Below, piece by piece: positions 1-8,680 of a stretch of 64,000 nucleotides of DNA. The DNA is taken from contig NZ_JANQCD010000003.1 in NCBI RefSeq assembly GCF_026672275.1, forward strand, positions 62,001 to 126,000. The letters run 5' to 3'. This DNA comes from Marinifilum sp. D737. Lineage in GTDB: Bacteria > Bacteroidota > Bacteroidia > Bacteroidales > Marinifilaceae. The translations under genes and the position numbers were made by a program. The notes beneath the pieces were generated by a model, which saw only the letters and a list, made by a program, of their open reading frames with translations, did not search any database and was not told the origin of the DNA. Every line of letters starts with the position of its first letter. The first letter of the stretch is position 1.

Positions 1-282
1 AACAAGAATGTTTCATACTTCCATATCTATACCAATTTAGGAAATGTTTGGTTCGATTTTACTTATAAAATAAAGGACGATGGACGTGTGTATTTTACCT
101 TAACGGGTGATACAAATGCCGGAAGTTTGGCTCCTTTGTTTCAACCACTACTTGATAAGTGGTTGAATACGAATGGACATTATATTGAAGGAACAGGTGG
201 TTTATTGAATTATCCAAATGGAACCTTCTCCTTAATCAATGCAGACGATCCTTCATTGAAGATTAATTTTTATGATTTTTAG
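1..282 (+). CDS. C-terminal end of an unrecognised protein (partial)
   Basis: The frame is open from the first base to a TAG stop at 280-282, so this is the last 93 residues of a gene that begins before the window. It is rich in Asn, Gly and aromatic residues in short beta-like stretches, as in secreted or lipid-anchored Bacteroidota proteins. I recognise no family motif. A strong terminator follows about 50 bases after the stop, so it ends a transcription unit separate from the sigma factor downstream. Confidence 0.6.
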   Translation, partial: NKNVSYFHIYTNLGNVWFDFTYKIKDDGRVYFTLTGDTNAGSLAPLFQPLLDKWLNTNGHYIEGTGGLLNYPNGTFSLINADDPSLKINFYDF

Positions 283-332
283 ATTTAGAAATTAGTAATG
301 TGGTTAATTATTTAGACTAATGCCTCTGCAAA

Positions 333-360
333 GCCCCTGCTTTCTGCAGGGGCATTTATT
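333..360 (+). terminator. Rho-independent terminator of the first gene
   Basis: Perfect 8-bp GC-rich stem (GCCCCTGC at 333-340, GCAGGGGC at 346-353) with a 5-base loop, followed by ATTTATTT. Confidence 0.85.
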
Positions 361-896
361 TGGAATTGAAATTATACAAAATACCCACTGCTGGTGCCAG
401 TGTTTTTTCCCTCGTACCTGTTTACAGAGAAAATATAAATTGTTTATGCTGCATTGATCTGTGAGTGGATATTTTTCTTTTGGCCAGGGGCTAATAGCTA
501 AAAGCTTGTTCGATTGAGATTCTTAGGCCGAACTCAGGTTAATATATAAACTCACATTGAATGGTTTTGAAGTGGTATTTTTTCATCTGTGCTTTGGATA
601 CGGGCTTATCAGCGCCTATTATCAGCGCTTATAGTAGGCACAGATGTATTCATCGTATTTTTAGGTAGTGGATGGTACCGATTTTTTGAACAATGATGTT
701 TCGGAATTGATCTGACAAAACATCTATAATGCTACTTTGCTTTTGGTAACTTTAAGGCGCTTCTTTAATTATGTAGGAGGGGTGCAGGTAAAGTTTTCTT
801 AGTGAATTAAAGTTTAAATGTGATGTATATTCGAGTTTACCAATCTATCAACTCTTTTTTGGTTTGAATAAGTTGATTTCTTTCTCGAGAAATTAA
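361..896. other. Long intergenic region with inverted and direct repeats
   Basis: No convincing gene is seen. CATCTGTGC (584-592) is repeated inverted as GCACAGATG (638-646). Between them lie two direct copies of TTATCAGCGC (606-615 and 619-628). GAACTCAGGTT at 530-540 matches the ends of the inverted-repeat element at 1593-1862. Confidence 0.5.
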
Positions 897-932
897 TTTG
901 ATTTCCTTCTTCAAAAAAAACTTCTATTTTTG
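897..932 (+). promoter_or_regulatory. Bacteroidota housekeeping-type promoter of the ECF sigma gene
   Basis: TATTTTTG at 925-932 fits the -7 consensus TAnnTTTG. A TTTG at 897-900 could be the -33 box, though the 24-base spacer is a little long. Transcription would start near 939, about 25 bases before the ATG at 964. Confidence 0.45.
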
Positions 933-963
933 CTTGCGATAACCCACTATTCTAAATAACCAC

Positions 964-1521
964 ATGCCCGAATCAAAAGACATTTTGGATGAATTGTTGC
1001 GTAGCGGAAGTCGCAAAGCTTACGAGGCATTCTTTAAGCATTACTACCAGGATTTGTTCTTGTGGGCCAATAGCATACTAAAGGATAGCGAGGCAGCAGA
1101 GGATGTGGTTCAGGATTTTTTCATCAGTTTTTGGGAAAAGAAAAGATACAAATCGGTTACCTCTAACCTACAATCATACATTTATCGTGCTGTTAAAAAT
1201 GCGTGTTTGAATTATTTGCAACGCGAAAAAAAGTTAATTCACGATATCGAGTATCTGGAAGAAAAAGAATCAGCTCCCAAAGCCAATGAGCAAAGTATTG
1301 AGAATTCCCAACAAATTTATTCTGCCATAAACGAACTTCCTGAAAAATGTAGAGAGGTGTTTATGCTTTGCTGCGTAAGTGGTTATACCTACAACGAAGC
1401 CGCTGAAGAACTGGGAGTATCCATGAATACAGTCAGAACTCATATGGTTCGTGCATTTAAGATGTTGCGTGAAAAACTAAAATCTCCGCATTTGTTCTAT
1501 ATGCTTTTCTTTCATAAATAG
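964..1521 (+). CDS. ECF RNA polymerase sigma factor (FecI-like, Bacteroidota type)
   Basis: A 185-residue ECF sigma factor. Region 2 spans about residues 20-90 (AEDVVQDFFISFWEKK, the core-binding and -10 region). Region 4 spans about 118-172, with ELPEKCREVFML and the helix-turn-helix ELGVSMNTVRTHMVRA. In this family such sigmas are held by a FecR anti-sigma and released by a TonB-dependent receptor with an N-terminal STN domain. Both follow here (FecR at 2151, STN-type SusC at 3568), so this is very probably the regulator of the SusC/SusD set. Unusually, about 630 bases holding an inverted-repeat element separate it from FecR. The ATG start is well placed behind a TAnnTTTG promoter. Confidence 0.93.
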   Translation: MPESKDILDELLRSGSRKAYEAFFKHYYQDLFLWANSILKDSEAAEDVVQDFFISFWEKKRYKSVTSNLQSYIYRAVKNACLNYLQREKKLIHDIEYLEEKESAPKANEQSIENSQQIYSAINELPEKCREVFMLCCVSGYTYNEAAEELGVSMNTVRTHMVRAFKMLREKLKSPHLFYMLFFHK

Positions 1522-1592
1522 CAGTCAGCTACAAGCTACAAGATGCAAGCCTTAAGAAAACAAACTGGTGACAATTGTTCAGAAGCTAAAAT

Positions 1593-1862
1593 ATAAACCT
1601 GAGTTCGATTAAAAATATATGCCACAGAAAGTCAGATTTATTCAAGATTTGATTTAAAAATTAAGATATAATATCGGGATATTTTGAGGGATTTTTAAAG
1701 TAAAGATTGGATGAAGATGACTTTTTAAAGAATTTGTTTGCTTTTGGCATAAATTCCCTCAAATTCTCTTTAAATATCCCGATACTCATTCGAAAATTTG
1801 AGGAAATTTCTACTCAAAATCAATTCAAACTGTGACCATATTTATAATCGAACTCAGGTTAT
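1593..1862. repeat. MITE-like inverted-repeat element between sigma and anti-sigma genes
   Basis: The ends are inverted copies of AACCTGAGTTCGATT (about 1596-1610 and 1846-1860). Inside is a second inverted pair: ATATCGGGATAT and TTGAGGGATTT near 1670-1695 against AAATTCCCTCAA and ATATCCCGAT near 1750-1783. The whole 270-base segment could fold into a long hairpin and codes for nothing. A single related end (GAACTCAGGTT) lies at 530-540. It resembles a non-autonomous mobile element or family repeat; no target duplication was established. Confidence 0.5.
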
Positions 1863-2150
1863 AAGAATGAGGGACTGTGTTAGGACTTTTAACCTTTGCT
1901 CTGCGATTCGATAGCTGTCCAGAAAGCTTTCGGGAGAAGTTGAAGCCATTCCTTTTTTACCATACCATTCATAACTCATCATTTATAATTCATTATTGGT
2001 TTATCTTTCATCTAATCAGAATTTTATATCTTATGTATGGCCTTTTTTTGAGAAAGTCAAAAAAAAGTTCTGAATCTTTTCACATCAATTCAAAACAGCC
2101 TTGTCTTAAGGGTGTATACAAGATATCTATAGATTGATTAAAAACTACAA
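1863..2150. other. Intergenic stretch upstream of FecR, low-complexity
   Basis: It holds a decayed REP-like piece (GATAGCTGTCCAGAAAGCTTTCGGGA near 1910) and AT-rich repeats of the CATTCATAACTCATC type. An 86-codon open frame here (1877-2137) has an unlikely composition and is not called. No clear promoter for the FecR gene was found. Confidence 0.4.
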
Positions 2151-3338
2151 ATGGAAGAAAGAATTATTGATATTATTTCCAGGTCACTAGGGGGACAAGC
2201 CACTACCAGCGAAGAGAATAAGGAGTTGGAAGCATGGTTGAGTGACAATGGAAATAAGCGCTTTTACAAAGGTATGCAGCAGTTTTCTGCAGAAGCCAAG
2301 GAGTCGCTAAAAGCTCGGGAGGCCAATGTTGATCGTGCATTCGAGAAGCATTTGGGCAAAATGAAGGAAAGCCGAAAAATATTACGTTTGCGTACATTCA
2401 AAAAAGTGTTGCCTTATGCTGCGAGTATTTTGTTAATGGTAGGTTTGTTCTCGGTGATGATGTATCTTGGACATGAAGATTCCGGGATTTCTCAGGAAGA
2501 ACAATGGTTGACAGCCATGGAGCCAGGTTCGAACAAAGCTGAGCTGGTTTTAGCAGATGGTAAAGTCTTGGATTTGGATGCTAATCGCAAGAAAAATTCA
2601 ATTAAAGAAAAGGATGGAACTGTAATTAATAATACAGGTACAGGTTTGGTTTACGATGCCAGCAACAAGGCAAACGAGTTGATAAGTTACAATAGTTTGG
2701 TTGTGCCGCGCGGGGGAGAGTTTCAGTTGGAATTGGAAGATGGAACCAAAGTGTGGGTAAACTCGGATACCCGATTGAGATATCCTACAAAATTTCCAAA
2801 AGATGAGAGAGTCGTTTTGTTGGAAGGTGAAGCCTATTTTGAGGTGAGTAAGGACAAGAATCGACCATTCATTGTAAAAACACAGGGAGTGGATGTAAGA
2901 GTACTAGGTACTCAATTTAATGTTTCTTCTTATGTTGATGATGAAAGCATACAAACCACATTGGTAGAAGGTAGCGTGGCTGTAGTGGATCGTAAAAATC
3001 CGAAGACAAATTTATTGCTTGATCCCGGTTATCAGGCAGTATTTTCGAAGAATGCAAGAGACATAGAAAATAAGAAAGTTAAGGTTGAACTGTATACTTC
3101 CTGGAAAGATGGAAAATTTGTATTTGAGCAGTCAAGTCTATATGATATTATGAATAAAGTTTCACGTTGGTACGATGTAAAAGTGTTCTACCAAAATAAC
3201 GAAGCAGGCGATATCAATTTTACCGGAACATTAAAACGATATGAAAGCTTAGACCGATTGTTGGGCATGATTGAGAAAACAAACGAAGTGAAGTTCTTCT
3301 TTAAGGACAATACCATAATCGTTCAGAAACAATACTAA
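2151..3338 (+). CDS. FecR-family anti-sigma factor
   Basis: A 395-residue inner-membrane anti-sigma factor. The cytoplasmic N-terminal part (about 1-85) binds the sigma factor. A single membrane helix at about 85-107 (VLPYAASILLMVGLFSVMMY) follows. The periplasmic FecR domain lies at about 180-280 (GGEFQLELEDGTKVWVNSDT, EGEAYFEV, VLGTQFNVSSY), and a C-terminal DUF4974-type domain at about 320-395 contacts the STN domain of the partner receptor. The ATG at 2151 gives the normal family length. Its presumed partners are the sigma at 964 and the receptor at 3568. Confidence 0.93.
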   Translation: MEERIIDIISRSLGGQATTSEENKELEAWLSDNGNKRFYKGMQQFSAEAKESLKAREANVDRAFEKHLGKMKESRKILRLRTFKKVLPYAASILLMVGLFSVMMYLGHEDSGISQEEQWLTAMEPGSNKAELVLADGKVLDLDANRKKNSIKEKDGTVINNTGTGLVYDASNKANELISYNSLVVPRGGEFQLELEDGTKVWVNSDTRLRYPTKFPKDERVVLLEGEAYFEVSKDKNRPFIVKTQGVDVRVLGTQFNVSSYVDDESIQTTLVEGSVAVVDRKNPKTNLLLDPGYQAVFSKNARDIENKKVKVELYTSWKDGKFVFEQSSLYDIMNKVSRWYDVKVFYQNNEAGDINFTGTLKRYESLDRLLGMIEKTNEVKFFFKDNTIIVQKQY

Positions 3339-3348
3339 ATAATTAAGA

Positions 3349-3366
3349 TCCCGATAGCTATCGGGA
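3349..3366. repeat. 18-bp perfect palindrome (REP-like)
   Basis: TCCCGATAGCTATCGGGA is self-complementary over its full length and starts 10 bases after the FecR stop. No T-run follows, so it is more like a REP-type palindrome or mRNA end stabiliser than a terminator. Confidence 0.5.
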
Positions 3367-3454
3367 ATAAATGATGAACTATTAATGCCTAAACCTGAAA
3401 AGATGAATTGCTAGTGGCTAATGACTGGTTACTAACAAAACCCAATATATAGAA

Positions 3455-3554
3455 ACAAAAAAACGGGTTTGCTACCAACAAACCCGAAATGATAATAATT
3501 ACCGTATTCATCGCTGAGTGGAATCAATAGATGAATACATATGTGTAACTGTAA
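3455..3554 (-). ncRNA. Candidate DonS-like antisense small RNA opposite the SusC 5' end
   Basis: Read on the minus strand, a stem (CGGGTTTG/CAAACCCG, 3486-3464) is followed by seven T residues (3463-3457), a good intrinsic terminator facing away from susC. On the same strand TAAATTTG (3568-3561) fits the -7 promoter box, giving an RNA of about 100 nt. I see no TTTG -33 box at the right distance, so the promoter is weak evidence. DonS-type RNAs of Bacteroides are encoded in this position against susC homologues. Confidence 0.35.
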
Positions 3555-3567
3555 TCCTTACAAATTT

Positions 3568-6500
3568 ATGAAAAATTCATTTGGAATTGCCTTCTTTTTA
3601 GGAAAAAGAAGGTGGAAGAAAACTTTAATGCGTATGAAGTTACTTACGATGTTGATGCTGATAGGTGTTTTACAACTGTCGGCAAATGTGAGAGGGCAAA
3701 ATGCGTTGGTGAACATGAATATGCATGACGCAAACCTAATCGAGTTCTTTTCGGAAATCGCAGAGCAGACCGATTATGAATTTCTTTACAATCATGATTT
3801 GATTCTTAGCAAAGAAACAGTAAGTCTGGAAGTAAATCAGGAAGATTTAAAAGAATTATTAGAAGATGTTTTACATGAGCGCGATCTGGATTACCAACTG
3901 GACGATAATGTAATCATTATTTCGGAGAGAGAATTTGTTGCTCCAGTGGTTGAAACCACACCTGTAGTTCAAGAAAAAACAGTAAAAGGAAAGGTTACTG
4001 ATGGAACAGGGACTGCTCTTCCGGGGGTATCTATTTTAGTAAAAGGTACATCAATAGGAACTGCAACGGATATCGACGGAAACTATACCCTTACTTTAGA
4101 GGAAGGTAAAAAAATATTGGTATTCTCATTTATAGGAATGCTTGCTCAGGAAGTTGCTTTTAGCGGACAAGAAGTAATAAATGTTACTCTTTTTGCTGAT
4201 ACGGAACAAATGAGTGAGGTTGTAGTTACAGGTTATCAGACTATTAAGAAAGGTCGTGCGACTGGTTCATTCCAGATTATCGATAACGATGAGCTGAATA
4301 ATGTAGCTTCGCTTGATCTCACACAAAAATTGCAAGGTATTGCTTCAGGTGTGAAAGTAACCCGTGAAGGCGAAATCTTGATTCGTGGAAAGGCGACATT
4401 ATCAGCAGAGTCGAAGCCATTAATTGTTGTAGATGGTTTCCCTTGGATGGGAAATTTAGCTGAGATCAATACCAACGATATTGACCAGATTACTGTACTG
4501 AAGGATGCTGCATCAACTTCTATTTACGGTGTACGTGGAGCTAACGGAGTTGTAGTAATCACAACAAAAAAGGGTGATAAGGATTCAAAGTTAAGAGTAA
4601 ATTATACCAACAGCTTCACATTAAGCGAGAAGCCAAACTTAGATGATTTGGATATCATGAATTCCAAGCAACACATCGAATTGGAATGGGATTCATACAA
4701 AGCTGCAGGTTTGTCTACTTTTCCGTGGTATAATTTTAAATCTGAAGTGGGAGAGATTTATGCAGCAATGCAAGATGGTAAGATAACCGAAGAGGAAGCA
4801 CTATCTCAGGTGAATGAGATGAAGCAGTACGATAACCGTTCAGACATTGAAGAACTATTCTTCAGAAGAGAGATGACTCAAAAGCATACGGTTTCTTTCG
4901 ACTATGGTAGTGAGAAAAATCAATTTTATGCCTCTCTTTCTTTTGATGAGAACAAGCAAAAATGGAAAGGAACTGAAGGAAATAACATTGCTTTTACATT
5001 GAATGACAACTTCAAGTTTAATGGAATGTTTGCTTTGCGTTTAAACATGTTTGGTAACTACAGAACAAACAAAAATAATGGTCAATTCGCTTCCATGACT
5101 CGTCCATATGTACGTTTTCTTGATAATGAGGGGAACTACCTGGAAGAAGCTTATGGATCTTATGACAAAGCAACACGAACTTATAATGAAGAAACATTAG
5201 GTCTTTTAAGTACTTCTTACAATCAGGTTCAGGAACAACGTTTAAAAGATAAGGAGAGTAAAAATAACAGTATTTCTACAAATGTAAGTTTTGACATAAC
5301 ACCTTTAAAAGGTGTGAAATTAACTACTTCGGTTGGTTACAATGTAATGAATGGGCGTAGTGAAGATTTCTGGCACAAAGATTCTTACAAGGTGAGAAAT
5401 TATGTGAACCGATTCACCGAAGTGGGAGGAAACCAGGTTGTTCCTTACGGTCACATTTTAAGGTATAGTGATACCTATTCTGAAAACTTAACCTTGAGAA
5501 CTCAGTTGAGCATCAATAAGGAATACAAAGATTTTGTATTCAGCTTGAACGCAGGTTTGGAGAGAAACTCATTTAAAACAGAGGCTGCTTTAAACAATAC
5601 TCGCTATAACTATCACCCACAACGCTTGACAGAATCTATAGTGGATTACAAAAAAATGACACAAGGATTCTTAAATGCAACATTTAATTGGGCATCAGAG
5701 TGGTCAACTCCTATGAACAGTATTAATGAAGACAGATACCTGTCATCCTATTACATTGGAAGCATTGGGTACAAAGGAAAGTATGACTTGTTTGGTAGCT
5801 GGCGTTTGGATAAGACAAATTTATTTGGACAATCATCAAAGTATCGCGATCAGCCATCATGGTCAGTAGGTGCTAAATGGCAATTGAGTGAAGAGAAATT
5901 TTTCGATATTGACTTTATTGATCGTTTGGGTATTAAAGCATCTTACGGACTGTCTGGTAATGTTGAGAAGAATACATCTCCATTTTTGATTGCATATGCA
6001 GGGACAGATTACTTTTCAGGGGAACCTTCTTTGTCTGTTGCGAATCCTGAGAATCCTTTATTGGGATGGGAGAAATCATACACCACCAATATAGGTGTTG
6101 ATTTTGCCATGTTCAATAACAAAATAAGTGGTTCACTTGAATTTTATAACAAATTTACAAAGGACGTATTGGCTCCTGTAAATGTTGATCCAACAACAGG
6201 ATTTGGAGGATCGTTCTGGTCTACTTTCAGCAAGAACAATGGGGAAATTATCAACCGAGGTATCGATGTTAATATTGCAGCAAATATCTTGAAACGTAAA
6301 GATTTTAGATATGATGTGAATTTTAATTTCTCATACAACTACAACAAAGTTCAGAACCTGGACAAAAGTGCATTGACAAAAAGTGAATACATTTATGGTA
6401 GTGCTTTGGAAGGACAGCCAACAGATTACATTTATGGTTATAGAAATGCAGGTCTGGATGCTGAAGGGGAACCACAGGTATTTAACAAGGATGGAGAGAA

Positions 6501-7092
6501 AATTTCATGGAAAAACATGAGTTCTCTAACCACTGAAGACGGAAAATTCTTTGGTAGAAAAACTCCTCCTTACTATGGATCTTTGACCAACTCATTTACC
6601 TGGAAGAATTTCACTGCAGATGTGTTTATTACCTATGATTTAGGTCACTATGTTGCAATGAATTCTTATCCTGCTGCCAATAGAAACGCTTCAGGTAACA
6701 ACATCCACAAGATTGTTGATGAAAGATGGAGAGCACCAGGCGATGAAACTAAAACTCGTGTTCCTAAATTGGATTATACAGCTTATAGCTCACAGGATAG
6801 AATTCAGGCTACCTGGAACAGTGATTTCAACATTGATAAAGCAGACGTGATTAGATTAAAAAGTATCAATCTAACTTATGATTTTACCTCTTTAATTAAC
6901 TCTAAAATGATCAAGAGTTTGAAAGTAAGAGCAGGCGTGGAGAATCTATGGCACTGGACAGCTGCTGATAATGATAAGATCTATGACAACAAGATTGGAA
7001 ATAGTGGCTATAGTACAGGTCTGGCTTACGTTAGAGACTTCTATTTTCCAGAGTTTAAAACATTCACATTTGGTTTGAATATGACTTTTTAA
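3568..7092 (+). CDS. SusC/RagA-family TonB-dependent receptor with STN signalling domain
   Basis: An outer-membrane importer of about 1174 residues. In order: a long basic N-terminus and signal peptide ending near ANVRGQ; an STN domain (about 45-105), which signals to FecR; a carboxypeptidase-regulatory-like domain (about 140-215, VKGKVTDGTGTALPGVSILV); a plug (VVVTGYQTIKKGRATGSF, then SIYGVRGANGVVVITTKKG); and a 22-strand-type barrel ending in aromatic FGLNMTF. The frame opens at 3541, but the ATG at 3568 gives the usual MKN-type N-terminus and is preferred. It partners the SusD at 7154. The substrate is not predictable; the neighbours suggest peptides or thiol compounds (inference). Confidence 0.93.
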   Translation: MKNSFGIAFFLGKRRWKKTLMRMKLLTMLMLIGVLQLSANVRGQNALVNMNMHDANLIEFFSEIAEQTDYEFLYNHDLILSKETVSLEVNQEDLKELLEDVLHERDLDYQLDDNVIIISEREFVAPVVETTPVVQEKTVKGKVTDGTGTALPGVSILVKGTSIGTATDIDGNYTLTLEEGKKILVFSFIGMLAQEVAFSGQEVINVTLFADTEQMSEVVVTGYQTIKKGRATGSFQIIDNDELNNVASLDLTQKLQGIASGVKVTREGEILIRGKATLSAESKPLIVVDGFPWMGNLAEINTNDIDQITVLKDAASTSIYGVRGANGVVVITTKKGDKDSKLRVNYTNSFTLSEKPNLDDLDIMNSKQHIELEWDSYKAAGLSTFPWYNFKSEVGEIYAAMQDGKITEEEALSQVNEMKQYDNRSDIEELFFRREMTQKHTVSFDYGSEKNQFYASLSFDENKQKWKGTEGNNIAFTLNDNFKFNGMFALRLNMFGNYRTNKNNGQFASMTRPYVRFLDNEGNYLEEAYGSYDKATRTYNEETLGLLSTSYNQVQEQRLKDKESKNNSISTNVSFDITPLKGVKLTTSVGYNVMNGRSEDFWHKDSYKVRNYVNRFTEVGGNQVVPYGHILRYSDTYSENLTLRTQLSINKEYKDFVFSLNAGLERNSFKTEAALNNTRYNYHPQRLTESIVDYKKMTQGFLNATFNWASEWSTPMNSINEDRYLSSYYIGSIGYKGKYDLFGSWRLDKTNLFGQSSKYRDQPSWSVGAKWQLSEEKFFDIDFIDRLGIKASYGLSGNVEKNTSPFLIAYAGTDYFSGEPSLSVANPENPLLGWEKSYTTNIGVDFAMFNNKISGSLEFYNKFTKDVLAPVNVDPTTGFGGSFWSTFSKNNGEIINRGIDVNIAANILKRKDFRYDVNFNFSYNYNKVQNLDKSALTKSEYIYGSALEGQPTDYIYGYRNAGLDAEGEPQVFNKDGEKISWKNMSSLTTEDGKFFGRKTPPYYGSLTNSFTWKNFTADVFITYDLGHYVAMNSYPAANRNASGNNIHKIVDERWRAPGDETKTRVPKLDYTAYSSQDRIQATWNSDFNIDKADVIRLKSINLTYDFTSLINSKMIKSLKVRAGVENLWHWTAADNDKIYDNKIGNSGYSTGLAYVRDFYFPEFKTFTFGLNMTF

Positions 7093-7153
7093 TGGTCGTA
7101 CTCTAAACACGAAGTGAATAGATCTAAATTGTAATAAATTAAAAAACAAAGAA

Positions 7154-8524
7154 ATGAAGAGATTCATATATATATTGGTTATGGCAGTAATGTTTGCGAG
7201 CTGTGATGACAGTTATGTAGATGTGTTGCCAAAAGGAAAGACAATTCCGGAAAATACGGATGACCTGGCATTGTTGTTGAATAGTACAAATGATATTAAC
7301 TCCGGAGGAATGAATTTTTCATCCCAGGCCGATGACATTATGATTCCGGATTCAAAAATTCCATTTACCGGGGTTTCTGAAATGAATGCTTATACCTGGC
7401 AGGATTTCCTTTTCACCGATGCAGAGCAGGATGAGGATTGGGTAAACTTTTATAGGATTATTTCACGTGCAAACTTTGTCCTTCAGAACATTGATACCTA
7501 TGAAAAAGGGATTGAATATGATGTTGATTATACAAAGGGGCGAGCCTTGTTTATCCGTGCACATGCTTATATGTATTTGGTAAATGGCTATGGCAAGCAT
7601 TACAATGCTTCTACAGCATCTACAGATTTAGCTGTCCCATTGTTATTGGAAATGAATATTAATGAGCAGCACCCAAGAAGTACTGTACAACAAGTATATG
7701 ATCAAATCATAGCAGATTTAAATGCTGCCATTCCATTGTTGACAGAAACATCTAAGCACAGAACATGGGCAAGCAAAGCATCCGCCTATGCACTGTTGGG
7801 TAGAGTTTATTTGTATCAGGAAAAGTATGATTTGTCACAAGAGAATTCAAAGAGGTCGTTAGATATCTATAGTACAATAAAAGATTACAATACCTTATCA
7901 TTTGCAAGTGGCAAGAATGCAGCGAAAGGCGTTCTGGGCTATGATTCGAACAAAATGAATAATGTAGAAAATGTTTACGTACAGGAACCCGGTTGGTACA
8001 GAACAGAACTTTGGTTGTCAAACGAGTTAATAAACACTTTTGATAAGACTAAGGATTTGAGATATTGGTACTTTACTTCGGATTCTACATCAACAGGAGA
8101 GTATTTGGATGGTTTACACATAGTAACCACGGATGGTCAGGTTGCATTTGCCGGAATTAAATCAACCGAGGTGTTGTTGAATTATTGTGAGGCCTTAATG
8201 AAGCAAGCTACTCCAAACAGAACGGAAGCATTAACTTATTTGAACAAGTTGCGATTTAATCGTTTTGACGCGGCTAGCTATGAAGATTTTGCAAGTACTG
8301 ATAATGCTGTTGTGCTTGATGAAATCATGCAGGAAAGAAGAAGAGAACTTCGTTTAACTGCTTACCGTTGGTTCGATATGAAACGTTTGGGTTTAACGAC
8401 TTCTCGTACTGTAAATGGAAAAACATTTACCCTTAAAGCAAGATCGAATAACTACGTTTGGGCCATTCCTTTAAATGTGATGGCTTTGAATGATCTGCTG
8501 GAGCAAAATCCTCGAGGATTATAA
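7154..8524 (+). CDS. SusD/RagB-family nutrient-binding lipoprotein
   Basis: A 456-residue surface lipoprotein, with lipobox FASC at residues 14-17. It has a RagB/SusD architecture: TPR-like helices (about 90-240, containing GRALFIRAHAYMYLVNGYG and ASKASAYALLGRVYLYQ) and the C-terminal SusD signature (about 385-456, EIMQERRRELRLTAYRWFDMKRLG) ending with the typical NPRG tail. It caps the SusC barrel encoded 61 bases upstream and delivers ligand to it. It is co-transcribed with that receptor and ends at a terminator at 8534. Confidence 0.93.
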   Translation: MKRFIYILVMAVMFASCDDSYVDVLPKGKTIPENTDDLALLLNSTNDINSGGMNFSSQADDIMIPDSKIPFTGVSEMNAYTWQDFLFTDAEQDEDWVNFYRIISRANFVLQNIDTYEKGIEYDVDYTKGRALFIRAHAYMYLVNGYGKHYNASTASTDLAVPLLLEMNINEQHPRSTVQQVYDQIIADLNAAIPLLTETSKHRTWASKASAYALLGRVYLYQEKYDLSQENSKRSLDIYSTIKDYNTLSFASGKNAAKGVLGYDSNKMNNVENVYVQEPGWYRTELWLSNELINTFDKTKDLRYWYFTSDSTSTGEYLDGLHIVTTDGQVAFAGIKSTEVLLNYCEALMKQATPNRTEALTYLNKLRFNRFDAASYEDFASTDNAVVLDEIMQERRRELRLTAYRWFDMKRLGLTTSRTVNGKTFTLKARSNNYVWAIPLNVMALNDLLEQNPRGL

Positions 8525-8533
8525 AACGCATTT

Positions 8534-8565
8534 ACAAAGGAGCCATTGTGCTCCTTTGTTTCTTT
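8534..8565 (+). terminator. Terminator after the first SusC/SusD pair
   Basis: A 9-bp stem, ACAAAGGAG (8534-8542) and CTCCTTTGT (8551-8559), followed by a T-rich tail. The gap before the next gene also has TTCATGC/GCATGAA (8596-8614) and AGTACA/TGTACT (8653-8666) small inverted repeats. Confidence 0.7.
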
Positions 8566-8680
8566 CTCAATAACTACACTTTCTAATACAACTTATTCAT
8601 GCTTAGGGCATGAACAGGGACGATATACTCTTAATTGAATAAAAAATAACCAGTACACCTGTACTCTAAAACAAATTATA

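Noticed and set aside
1877-2137. 86-codon open frame between sigma and FecR
   Set aside because: It runs through REP-like and low-complexity AT repeats, has an unlikely residue mix, and has no family resemblance or promoter.
3349-3366. Palindrome after FecR as a terminator
   Set aside because: It lacks a T-run on the plus strand, and FecR and SusC are expected to be co-transcribed, so it is listed only as a repeat.
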